DNA of 64,000 nucleotides from Sphaerisporangium siamense (GTDB taxonomy: Bacteria > Actinomycetota > Actinomycetes > Streptosporangiales > Streptosporangiaceae), in NCBI RefSeq assembly GCF_014205275.1, contig NZ_JACHND010000001.1, forward strand, positions 4,278,001 to 4,342,000. Direction: 5' to 3'. Positions 52,152-60,346 of this stretch are shown here, one piece after another; position 1 is the first letter of the stretch, and each line of letters begins with the position of its first letter. The notes beneath the pieces were generated by a model that was not told the origin of the DNA, searched no databases, and saw only the letters and a program-made list of their open reading frames with translations. A program made the translations under genes and the position numbers.

Positions 52152-53393
52152 ATGAACGCCGACATCGAGCACGTGCTGCGCACCGAGACGCCGCACGTGC
52201 TCGGCGCGCTGGTGCGGCGTTTCGGCCGCTTCGACATCGCCGAGGACGCGGTGCAGGAGGCACTGCTCGCCGCGAGCCGGGCCTGGCAGGCCGACGGTGT
52301 GCCGGACGACCCGCGCGGCTGGCTGATCCGCGTCGGCTACCGGCGGATGGTCGACCTGCTCCGCGCCGACCAGGCGCGGCGCCGCCGCGAGCGTGAGGCC
52401 GGCCTCGCCGAACTCGCCATGCGGGAACCGGCCCGCCAGGCGGGCCCGCCGCGGGACAGTGACGACAGCCTCGCCCTGCTGCTGCTCTGCTGCCACCCCG
52501 CACTGAGCCCCACCTCCCAGGTGGCGCTCACGCTGCGCGCGGTCGGCGGCCTGACCACCGCCGAGATCGCGCACGCCTACGGCACGTCCGAGGCCACCAT
52601 GGGTACCCGGATCAGCCGCGCCAAGCAGCGACTGGCCCGCGCCGGAGCCCGCTTCACCCCGCCGGCAGGCGCCGACCGGGACAGCCGGATGGCCGCCGTG
52701 ACGCAGGTGCTCTACCTCATCTTCAACGAGGGGTACACGGCCTCCAGCGGCACCACGCTCGCCCGCGTCGACCTGACCGGCGAGGCCATCCGCCTGACCC
52801 GCATGCTCCACGCCTCTCTGCCCGAAGACGCCGAGGTGACCGGCCTGCTCGCGCTGATGCTGCTCACCGAGGCCCGCCGCCCGGCCCGCACCGGCGGCCA
52901 CGACGAGCTGGTGCCCTTGGACGAACAGGACCGGACGCGATGGGACTCCGGCCTCATCCGCGAAGGCACCACGCTGATCGACGGCGTCTGGAACCGCCGC
53001 GAGGTCGGCCCCTACCAGTTGCAGGCGGCGATCGCGGCGGTCCACGCCGCGGCGGCCTCGCCCGAGCACACCGACTGGCCGCAGATCGCGGCCCTCTACC
53101 TGTGGCTCGAACGCCTCCACCCCACCGCGCCGGTCCGGCTGAGCCGGGTGGTGGCGGTGGCCAAGGCTTACGGGCCGACCCGAGGCCTGGCCCTCCTCGA
53201 CGACCTCAACCGCCGCTTCCACCTTGACCAGGACCCGCTGACCCACCAACGCGAACGCGCGGTGCGCGCACACTTGCTACGAATGACCGGCAACGCAACC
53301 GAAGCAGCACATCTGTACCGCGAGGCAGCTGCCCTCACCGGCAACCAGATCGAACAGCGATACCTACTCGACCAAGCCGACCGCCACGCCTGA
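52152..53393 (+). CDS. ECF42-type RNA polymerase sigma factor
   Basis: A 413-residue sigma factor of the ECF42 class. Region 2 appears in LVRRFGRFDIAEDAVQEA and PRGWLIRVGYRRMVDLLR. Region 4 is in LTLRAVGGLTTAEIAHAYG and ATMGTRISRAKQRL. The long C-terminal extension with TPR-like helices (from YLIFNEGYTAS on) is the mark of ECF42, which lacks an anti-sigma partner and is linked to DGPF proteins. It may direct stress-related transcription of its own module. It is not an obvious candidate for reading the cluster element, whose fixed 22-bp spacing is longer than that of usual ECF promoters, but this cannot be excluded. Confidence 0.92.
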   Translation: MNADIEHVLRTETPHVLGALVRRFGRFDIAEDAVQEALLAASRAWQADGVPDDPRGWLIRVGYRRMVDLLRADQARRRREREAGLAELAMREPARQAGPPRDSDDSLALLLLCCHPALSPTSQVALTLRAVGGLTTAEIAHAYGTSEATMGTRISRAKQRLARAGARFTPPAGADRDSRMAAVTQVLYLIFNEGYTASSGTTLARVDLTGEAIRLTRMLHASLPEDAEVTGLLALMLLTEARRPARTGGHDELVPLDEQDRTRWDSGLIREGTTLIDGVWNRREVGPYQLQAAIAAVHAAAASPEHTDWPQIAALYLWLERLHPTAPVRLSRVVAVAKAYGPTRGLALLDDLNRRFHLDQDPLTHQRERAVRAHLLRMTGNATEAAHLYREAAALTGNQIEQRYLLDQADRHA

Positions 53394-53450
53394 GGACGCG
53401 GCCGTAGCAGGGTGTGGCCTGGCGGGAAAGGCACGTAGGCTCCTGGAGCC

Positions 53451-54278
53451 ATGAAGGTGCTGATCTCTGTGGACATGGAGGGCATCTCGGGGATCGTCCA
53501 TCCCACCGAGACGAATCCGGATCGCTACGACTACGAACGCGGCCGGGCCCTGATGACGGCCGAGACGAACGCCGTCATCGCCGGGGTCCTGGACGCCGAA
53601 CCCGACGCCGTGGTGTGGGTCGCCGACGCGCACGGGCCGTTCCGTAACCTGCTGCCGGAGGAACTCGACCGGCGGGCCCACCTGGTGCGAGGCCGGCCGC
53701 GGCCGCTGGGCATGCTCGGCGGCCTCGACGAGAACACCGACGCGGTGCTGCTCGTCGGCTACCATGCCCGCGTCGGCGGCGGCCCGGCCGTGCTGGCGCA
53801 CACCATGAGCGGCGACATCCTGGACGTGCGGGTGGCCGGACGTTCCCTGGGAGAGATCGGTCTCAACGCCGCCATGGCCGGACACCTGGGCGTACCGGTC
53901 GTCCTGCTCAGCGGCGATGACACCGCCTGCGCCGAACTGGCCGACCTGGTGCCCTCGGCCGTGACCGTCGCGGTCAAACAAGCCCTCGGCCAGGCCGCCG
54001 CCGTCGCCCTGCATCCGGAGGAGGCCCGCGAGCGGCTACGCGCCGCCGCCGCCGACGCCATCACCCGGCGTGCGCACGTCTCGCCTCTGACCATCCCCGG
54101 ACCGCTGGCCGTCGAGGTCGACCTCTACAGCCCCACCACGGTCGACCTGGCGACACTGGTCCCCGGCGTCTCCCGCACCGCCGGCGACCGTACCGTCACC
54201 TTCACCGCCACCGACTTCGCCGAGCTCTACCGGCTCGTCCTGCTGCTGGTGCAACTCGCGACCATCAAACCCGGATAA
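53451..54278 (+). CDS. M55-family D-aminopeptidase-like protein (DppA-like)
   Basis: A 275-residue protein of the DppA family of zinc D-aminopeptidases. The N-terminal KVLISVDMEGISGIVHPTE carries metal ligands (Asp, Glu). VWVADAHGPFRNLL and LVGYHARVGGG plus LAHTMSGDI give further ligands and active-site residues. DppA cleaves D-Ala-D-Ala-type dipeptides in peptidoglycan turnover. ATG 53451 matches the family start. It stands 58 bp behind the sigma gene in the same direction and may be co-transcribed or simply adjacent. It looks like a housekeeping gene in the island. Confidence 0.88.
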   Translation: MKVLISVDMEGISGIVHPTETNPDRYDYERGRALMTAETNAVIAGVLDAEPDAVVWVADAHGPFRNLLPEELDRRAHLVRGRPRPLGMLGGLDENTDAVLLVGYHARVGGGPAVLAHTMSGDILDVRVAGRSLGEIGLNAAMAGHLGVPVVLLSGDDTACAELADLVPSAVTVAVKQALGQAAAVALHPEEARERLRAAAADAITRRAHVSPLTIPGPLAVEVDLYSPTTVDLATLVPGVSRTAGDRTVTFTATDFAELYRLVLLLVQLATIKPG

Positions 54279-54320
54279 GGAACCGCGAACGCAGGAGATC
54301 ACGGTCAGACGCTCGAAGGC

Positions 54321-54626
54321 TCAGGGAATGTAGATGTTGAAGTAGTAACCCGCGCGGTAGTTTCGGTCGCCCGCGTAGTAGTAGCAGGCGCTCAGGCCGG
54401 TGTATTGGCCGTTGGCGGCGGCGTCGGCCAAGCCCACGCGGCACGCCTCCATGGTGGGGTAGTAGCTCGACCGGTACCAGTCCGGAGGCAGCAGGCCGCG
54501 CGCCTGCACGGAGGTGGCGGCATGGCCGGTGACGACGACGGCAGCCGCGGGGCCGGCGCCGGCCAGAAGGTCGGCCCCCAGCGCCATGGCAAGGACGGCT
54601 ACGGCCTGAAACCTGCGAACCTTCAC
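54321..54626 (-). CDS. Small secreted protein of unknown function
   Basis: A 101-residue protein with a Sec-type signal peptide: KVRR, then a hydrophobic core AVAVLAMALGADLLAGAG and a cleavage-like site near AAA. The mature part has two cysteines (MEACRVGL and LSACYYY), which could form a disulfide, and a Tyr-rich C-terminus. GTG 54626 follows AGGAG. I recognise no family. It is convergent with the DppA-like gene. Confidence 0.65.
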   Translation of the reverse strand: MKVRRFQAVAVLAMALGADLLAGAGPAAAVVVTGHAATSVQARGLLPPDWYRSSYYPTMEACRVGLADAAANGQYTGLSACYYYAGDRNYRAGYYFNIYIP

Positions 54627-54937
54627 TACGGAGGACTCCTCACGCGTGCGGCGGAACGGGTACTTCCAGATGAACATCGATCACCGGGGACGAGTAGCAA
54701 GCACTTCTCCATATTCCGGCTGAATAGTCCACATTCCGGCTGGGAGCGAGTCGGCTGTTACCCGCAGGTCGAATCTCGTGGCGAGGCCACCGCCGCGCTC
54801 GTCGTGGGTGGGCGTGGAGACTCTGCGGGGATGCGGGGGTGACGGTCCCGTCACGGGTGGGTTGGCACACTGCGTCGAGGTGTCTCGAGGCACCGCGTTG
54901 CTGTCGTCACCGACGCGCAGGGGAGGGATCCCGTCCG
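54627..54937. other. Non-coding gap before the large toxin-like gene
   Basis: This 311-bp stretch holds the promoter of the small secreted protein and that of the large gene; an in-frame ATG at 54839 is not used in my reading. GGAGGGA at about 54920 is the likely ribosome-binding site for ATG 54938. No further gene is supported. Confidence 0.5.
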
Positions 54938-57900
54938 ATGCCGGCGCCGAAGGCTCTCGCGGTGCGGCTGGCGGCGCCGACGGCGATGCCCGCCGAGGTG
55001 TCGGCGACGGTCGTGACGGCGGCGTCCGCTCCGGCGAGGCGAAGCCGGGAGGCGCCCGGTTCCGTGCCGTCCCCCGTGGTCCTGTCCAACGCGGGGGTCA
55101 CCGCAGCGCTGGCGGGCCGGAGCGCACCCCCAGCGGCCCTGGCCTTCTCCGGGGGACCGCCGGCGTCCACCGCCCAAAACATGGTCGGCAACGGCGCCGT
55201 CGCGGCCGCGGGCACCGGTGTGGAGCGGGAGGGAAAGGCGTCCGAGGGGGCCGGTGGCGGGCAGGCGAAGGCGCGGCCGGGGCCTGAGGCGGATCCGAAG
55301 TTCGCGTCGCTGAAGAAGGACGTGCGGAACAAGAAGCGAGCGCTGGCCGCCTCGCACCCGCCGCCGCGTACCGAGGCGGTGGCGGCGCAGGACGCGGCGC
55401 TGCCTCCGAAGGGCGACGAGGTGGCGCAGGGCAAGACGGCCAACGTCGAGAAGATGAACGAGGCCAGGCCGAAGGATTTCGACAAGGACGCGTTCATCAG
55501 GGCGGTCGAGAAGGCGATCGCCGACAAGGCGCCGAAGAACCTCGACGAGGCCGACAAGTTCGCCGACTCCGGCAAGGCGGAAGAGGTCCGCGCGGAGGTG
55601 CGCGGCGGGGTCGGCGAGGGGAAGGCGGACTCGGCCCAGCAGATCACCACGACGACGGCGGCCCCGCCGGACACCTCCGCGGCCGTGCCCAAGAAGGTCG
55701 TCCCGCTGGCCGCGGACCGGCCGCCCGGAGCGCCGGGCGCGCCGAACCCGGCGAACGCCGTGCCGGACAGGCTTCCCCCATCGGCGACCGACATGTCGGC
55801 CGGGCCCGCGGCCGTCGACCGGCGGATGGCGGAGGCGCAGGTCACCGAGCCGCAGCTCCAGCGGTCCAACGAGCCGACGTTCACCAAGGCGCTGAGCGAG
55901 AAGAAGACCGCCGAACGGCACTCCGACACGGCGCCCGGCCGCCTGCGCAAGCACGAGGCGAACGAGCTGCGCGACGCCACCGGGCAGGCGAGGCGGCTCG
56001 GCGTCGCCGCCATGGGCGCGATGAGCGCCCAGCGGGTACGGACGGGCGGGCAGGTCCACACCGGCAAGACCGGCGCCAAGGGCCGCGACGAGGAGAAGCG
56101 GGCCCAGGTCACGGCCCTCCTCCAAGGCGTGTTCGACACGATGCGGAAGGACGTCCAGGGCATTCTGGACGGTCTGGACAAGCTGGTCGACGACCGGTTC
56201 GGCAGGGGCGAGAAGCAGGCCAGGGACGCGTTCACCGCCGAGCACAGGCGGAAGATGGACGAGTACAAGGACCGCAGGTACTCGGGCGCGGTGGGCAAGC
56301 TGCGCTGGGTGCGGGACAAGTTCGCCGGGCTGCCCGCCGAGGCCGACAAGATCTTCGAAGAGGCCCGCGACAACTACGTGCGCCGGATGCGGCAGGTGAT
56401 CTCCGAGGTCGCCGACGTCATCGGCGCGGAGCTGAACCGGGCCAAACGGCGCATCGCGCGAGGCCGGGCCGAGATGCAGGCCGCCGTGCGCAAGCTGCCG
56501 GACGATCTGCGGGCCATCGGCCGGGAGGCGGCGGCCGAGTTCACCGACAGGTTCGACGAACTCGCGCGGTCCGTGGACGACAAGGGCACCCAGCTCGTCG
56601 ACACCCTGGCCACCAAGTACACCGAGGCGCTGAAGTCCGTCGACGACGAGATCGCCGCGGAGAAGGAGAAGAACAAGGGGCTCGTGGCGAAGGCCGTAGC
56701 GGCGGTCAAGGGTGTGATCGACACGATCCTGGAGCTGAAGCGGCTGCTGCTGGGGGTCCTCGCCAAGGCCGCGCAGGCCGTCCTGCTGATCCTGAAGGAT
56801 CCGATCGGGTTCCTGCGCAACCTGGTGTCCGCCGTCGGCGCGGGACTGCGGCTGTTCCTGCGGAACATCGGCCGGCACCTGCAGCAGGGCATCCTGTCCT
56901 GGCTGCTCGGCAAGACGGCCGAGGCGGGCATCGAGCTGCCGTCCAAGTTCGACACCCAGGGCGTGCTCAAGATGCTGGCCTCCCTGCTGCGCTTGACCTG
57001 GCCGTCGATCCGCGCTCGTATCACCCGGAAGGTCCCGGAACCGGCGGTCGCGGCGGCTGAGACGGCTGTGCCGCTGCTCGCGGAGGTCCGCAAGCGGGGC
57101 GTCGCCGGGATGTGGGCCGACCTCAGGACGCGCGTCGGCGACCTGCGCAAGGAACTGCTCGACAAGGTCATCGCCTACGTGACGCCCACAATCGTCGTCG
57201 CCGGGATCATGTGGGTGATCTCGCTGCTCAACCCCGCGTCCGCGTTCGTACGCGCGGTGAAGCTCATCATCGACATCGTCCGGTTCGTGGTCACCCAGGC
57301 CCGGCAGATCATCGAGTTCGTCAACGCGGTGCTCGACGCGGTCATCGCGATCGCGCGCGGCGGCAGCGGCGGCGTGCCGGCCCTCGTCGAACGCGCCCTC
57401 GCCCGCTCGATCCCGGTCCTGCTCGGCGTCCTGGCGGCGATCCTGGGCGTGGGCGGGATCGCCGGACGGGTCAGGCAGATCGTCCAGGCGATGTCCAAGC
57501 CGGTCGAGCGGGCGGTGGACTGGGTCATCGACAAGATCGTCGGCCTGGTGAAGAAGTTGTGGGCCAAACTCAAGACGGCCTTCGACAAGAAGAAGCCCAA
57601 GCGCGGCCCGAAGCGTCGTCCGGAACGGCGACGCCCCGGCACCCCACGCGGACCTGGTGCCCGCCGCCCCGACCGGCGCAAGCCCCGCAGACCCGGCCGG
57701 AAGCCGGACAGAAAGGGAAAGCGTCCCGACAAGCGCTCTGCCGAGGCCAAGAAACGCACCCTGGACGCCGCGGTCCGCGACGCGACGCGCCTCCTGAACG
57801 AGGAGTCGGCCACGGTCAAGACCGTGCGTCGCGGCCTTCCCTCGATCAAGCGGCGGTACGGGCTCACACGGATCCGGCTCAAGCAGGTGGCCGAGGGCAG

Positions 57901-59608
57901 GTACCTCATCCAGGTGACCGTCAACCCCCAGGAGGAGACACCGGCCGCGACGCTGTCCGAGAAGGAGTTCCCCTACAAGCTCAGCAGAGCCGAGGGCCCG
58001 GTCGAGGTGGTCGGGCACGGGCCGGCGATCACGCAGTTCCACGAGGTGCGGCCGGACTTCCAGGGGGACGATCCCTTCATCGGCTTCGTCGTCAACATGG
58101 CGGCCATTCCCAGCGAGATCAAGGAGAAGTCGCAGGTGGCCGCCCGCTATCTTCGAGCCGCCTGGCACGTCGACGGGGGCCGGGGCATGGCGGAGGATCT
58201 CGCGGCGGCGAGGACCGCGGTCGTGATCGGCGTCAACACCTTCGAGAGTTTGAAGCCCGAGAAGAACAAGGCCGAACTCGCCGCGGCGGTGCAGAGGGTG
58301 CAGGTCCCGGCCAAGCTCGTCATGGCCGCCTTCGGGTTCGTCTGGACGCCCACGTGGGTCCGCACCGAGAAGGGGAAATCGCAAGGCCCCGTCTCCCTGG
58401 CCGAGGTGCGCGCGAAGTACAGGGACCTCCGTGACGGCAAGGAGAAGCTCGCCGAGGAGAACGAGAAGGACCTGCGCGAGAAGGGGGCGCTTCCTTACGG
58501 CGTCTTCCGGCAGGAGGTGATCGGCTCCACGTACACAGACAAGGCCGTGGACATCCTGAGGAAGGCCAACAAGCAGGTCCACATCATCGGCCAGGACGCC
58601 GACACCGGTGTCGCGACGACCGAGGGAATGGGCGTCCTGGCGGCGTACACCCAGGTGCTCAGCGGGCTCCGGGAGCACCCGCTGCTCACGATCGGGGGCT
58701 ACACCTTCAAGAACTTCGACTGGCACCAGGACACCGATCCTCGCACCGTGCAGTTGACGACGCTGTCCAACGAGGTGGATCGGGCCATCCGCCAGGCCAT
58801 CGCGCAGTTGTACACGGAGATGCTCTATCCGACCGAGCCGAACATGCTCATCAAGGCGTGGGACGAGGAGGGCTCCAAGGGCATCTTCCAGGACGCCAGG
58901 ACCCGCGCCCTGCTCAAGGCCCAGGGGGAGCTCTACCCCATCGGAGGCGCCGAGGGCCGGAAGCTCAAGATCAAGCTCATGGAGATCTTCGGCGACGGCT
59001 TCTCCATCCTGTACGCGCCTCTGGCGAGCACCACCACGAGCCCGGCCGAGCACCAAAAGACGCGTAAGCTCACCACCTTCTGGCAGGACGTCGCACGCGC
59101 CGAGACGGGAGAGGACCTCGACCGGGCGAAGCTGAGCCAGGAGGAGATCGCCCGGCGCAGCCATCGCGCCTACGTGCTGGTCCTGCAGTCGCAGTCCATG
59201 TCCAGCGCCACACGGCTCGCCTTCGAGTTCATCCAGTCCACCCCCAGGCCCCAGGGCATGAGCAGGCGAGCCTGGGAGGAACTGCGGACCAACCTGCAAG
59301 ACTCGGTCTTCGTGCACGTCGAGGAAGTCATCAAACTGATGGCAGAGGATCCACGCCGGACCGTGAACAGCGTGGTGATCAGGCAGCGCATCAAACAGCT
59401 CAACCAAAAAGCGGAAAAGCTGACCAAGCTGGCACAGGATGACGGTAGGCCACAAGCTGAACCGATCATCGAGCTGGCGCGGCGACTGACGCGCCGAATC
59501 ATCAGCGCCTTGACCGCGGACGCCCTCAAGGATGTCTGGGGCGAGCTTTCCCCCCTCCTGACGAGGAGCGTGGAGGAAGCGAGGCAGGCCGGAAAGGGGC
59601 AGGAATGA
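54938..59608 (+). CDS. Very large toxin-like protein resembling eCIS/DUF4157-associated effectors
   Basis: A 1556-residue protein. Residues 1 to about 320 are Ala/Pro/Lys-rich and low in complexity. About 360-590 are charged and helical, coiled-coil-like. Hydrophobic helices follow near 600-640 (LLILKDPIGFLRNLVSAVG and RHLQQGILSWLLGK), 745-785 and 823-845. From memory, the DPIGFL...NL and EAGIELPSKFD segments resemble the conserved core of large eCIS-associated, toxin-tipped proteins. A very basic linker (about 885-945, Lys/Arg/Pro-rich) precedes a C-terminal domain of about 610 residues that I do not recognise. The organisation fits a polymorphic toxin with a variable C-terminal warhead. The 4-base overlap with the next gene supports toxin-immunity pairing. 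No injection-system structural genes are nearby. Confidence 0.6.
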   Translation: MPAPKALAVRLAAPTAMPAEVSATVVTAASAPARRSREAPGSVPSPVVLSNAGVTAALAGRSAPPAALAFSGGPPASTAQNMVGNGAVAAAGTGVEREGKASEGAGGGQAKARPGPEADPKFASLKKDVRNKKRALAASHPPPRTEAVAAQDAALPPKGDEVAQGKTANVEKMNEARPKDFDKDAFIRAVEKAIADKAPKNLDEADKFADSGKAEEVRAEVRGGVGEGKADSAQQITTTTAAPPDTSAAVPKKVVPLAADRPPGAPGAPNPANAVPDRLPPSATDMSAGPAAVDRRMAEAQVTEPQLQRSNEPTFTKALSEKKTAERHSDTAPGRLRKHEANELRDATGQARRLGVAAMGAMSAQRVRTGGQVHTGKTGAKGRDEEKRAQVTALLQGVFDTMRKDVQGILDGLDKLVDDRFGRGEKQARDAFTAEHRRKMDEYKDRRYSGAVGKLRWVRDKFAGLPAEADKIFEEARDNYVRRMRQVISEVADVIGAELNRAKRRIARGRAEMQAAVRKLPDDLRAIGREAAAEFTDRFDELARSVDDKGTQLVDTLATKYTEALKSVDDEIAAEKEKNKGLVAKAVAAVKGVIDTILELKRLLLGVLAKAAQAVLLILKDPIGFLRNLVSAVGAGLRLFLRNIGRHLQQGILSWLLGKTAEAGIELPSKFDTQGVLKMLASLLRLTWPSIRARITRKVPEPAVAAAETAVPLLAEVRKRGVAGMWADLRTRVGDLRKELLDKVIAYVTPTIVVAGIMWVISLLNPASAFVRAVKLIIDIVRFVVTQARQIIEFVNAVLDAVIAIARGGSGGVPALVERALARSIPVLLGVLAAILGVGGIAGRVRQIVQAMSKPVERAVDWVIDKIVGLVKKLWAKLKTAFDKKKPKRGPKRRPERRRPGTPRGPGARRPDRRKPRRPGRKPDRKGKRPDKRSAEAKKRTLDAAVRDATRLLNEESATVKTVRRGLPSIKRRYGLTRIRLKQVAEGRYLIQVTVNPQEETPAATLSEKEFPYKLSRAEGPVEVVGHGPAITQFHEVRPDFQGDDPFIGFVVNMAAIPSEIKEKSQVAARYLRAAWHVDGGRGMAEDLAAARTAVVIGVNTFESLKPEKNKAELAAAVQRVQVPAKLVMAAFGFVWTPTWVRTEKGKSQGPVSLAEVRAKYRDLRDGKEKLAEENEKDLREKGALPYGVFRQEVIGSTYTDKAVDILRKANKQVHIIGQDADTGVATTEGMGVLAAYTQVLSGLREHPLLTIGGYTFKNFDWHQDTDPRTVQLTTLSNEVDRAIRQAIAQLYTEMLYPTEPNMLIKAWDEEGSKGIFQDARTRALLKAQGELYPIGGAEGRKLKIKLMEIFGDGFSILYAPLASTTTSPAEHQKTRKLTTFWQDVARAETGEDLDRAKLSQEEIARRSHRAYVLVLQSQSMSSATRLAFEFIQSTPRPQGMSRRAWEELRTNLQDSVFVHVEEVIKLMAEDPRRTVNSVVIRQRIKQLNQKAEKLTKLAQDDGRPQAEPIIELARRLTRRIISALTADALKDVWGELSPLLTRSVEEARQAGKGQE

Positions 59609-60252
59609 CCGAGGAGCCGCTTCACCGTCTTCGCGCCCGGGCATCACGCGACGACTATGTCTCGATGGCCGAGCTGGGGAGGGCCCTCTACACCGAAGGG
59701 CTCACCTCCCAGGAGGTCGTACACGAGTGCTACGGAGTCGCATTCCCCCAGGAATTCTTTGTGCTCGCCGAGGCGGATCCCCGGTCACTGGAGCTGATGG
59801 CACACTTCACCCGCCTGCCGTGGCAACTGGCCGTGCCCCTCGACCGCGGCGGCCCCCACACGCGTCCGGGGCCGCTGGACGACATCGAGCGGAAGGTGTT
59901 CGCCCGGGACCCCGACCTTGTCCCCCTCTTCCTTGGCGTCAACACGGACCTCACGCACGGCGGCGGCGTCCGTTGCTACAGCTTGGCCGAGCTCGGCGCC
60001 GGACGGACGACCGTCTTCGGGATCTGGAAGGACGTCGAGCCGCACAACCAGGTCACACGGTCGGGTGATTCCCTGCTGGCCGTCCTGCACGAGCATCACA
60101 CGCAGTACGTCGAGTGGCTGGAGGAGGACCTGCGGCTGCCCGAGCGGATGCGGACCCGCGCGATCGACGACGAGATCGTGGATGAGATCCGTGAGCTCGT
60201 CGTCCTGATCGAGGAGTTCCAGCGCCGGGCCGCCGCGCGACAGGACGGCTGA
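59605..60252 (+). CDS. Candidate immunity protein (SMI1/SUKH-like)
   Basis: A 215-residue acidic soluble protein whose start overlaps the stop of the large toxin-like gene (ATGA). The order of features, SQEVVHECYGVAFPQEFF near residue 35 and later PLFLGVN followed by a long helix, recalls SMI1/KNR4 (SUKH) immunity proteins, but the match is weak. Its place right after a toxin-like gene is the main argument for immunity. It could otherwise be a chaperone for the large protein. A strong bidirectional terminator follows. Confidence 0.55.
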   Translation: MTEEPLHRLRARASRDDYVSMAELGRALYTEGLTSQEVVHECYGVAFPQEFFVLAEADPRSLELMAHFTRLPWQLAVPLDRGGPHTRPGPLDDIERKVFARDPDLVPLFLGVNTDLTHGGGVRCYSLAELGAGRTTVFGIWKDVEPHNQVTRSGDSLLAVLHEHHTQYVEWLEEDLRLPERMRTRAIDDEIVDEIRELVVLIEEFQRRAAARQDG

Positions 60253-60270
60253 CCGGCTCGGCGGCACGGG

Positions 60271-60318
60271 CCGAACGGCCGTCACGTGCTGGCGGAACCT
60301 GAGGTGACGGCCGTTCGG
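60271..60318. terminator. Bidirectional terminator between island and distal cluster block
   Basis: A perfect 15-bp stem, CCGAACGGCCGTCAC (60271-60285) with GTGACGGCCGTTCGG (60304-60318), and an 18-base loop lie between the convergent candidate immunity gene and solute-binding gene. Confidence 0.75.
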
Positions 60319-60346
60319 ATGCGGACCGGAACCGGCGGGTGGGGTT

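Noticed and set aside
54851-59647. A minus-strand open frame of about 1600 codons opposite the large toxin-like gene
   Set aside because: It is a mirror of GC-biased codons: composition is dominated by Arg/Asp/Gly/Leu/His without domain motifs, while the plus strand has a good ribosome-binding site, hydrophobic helices and a coupled downstream gene.
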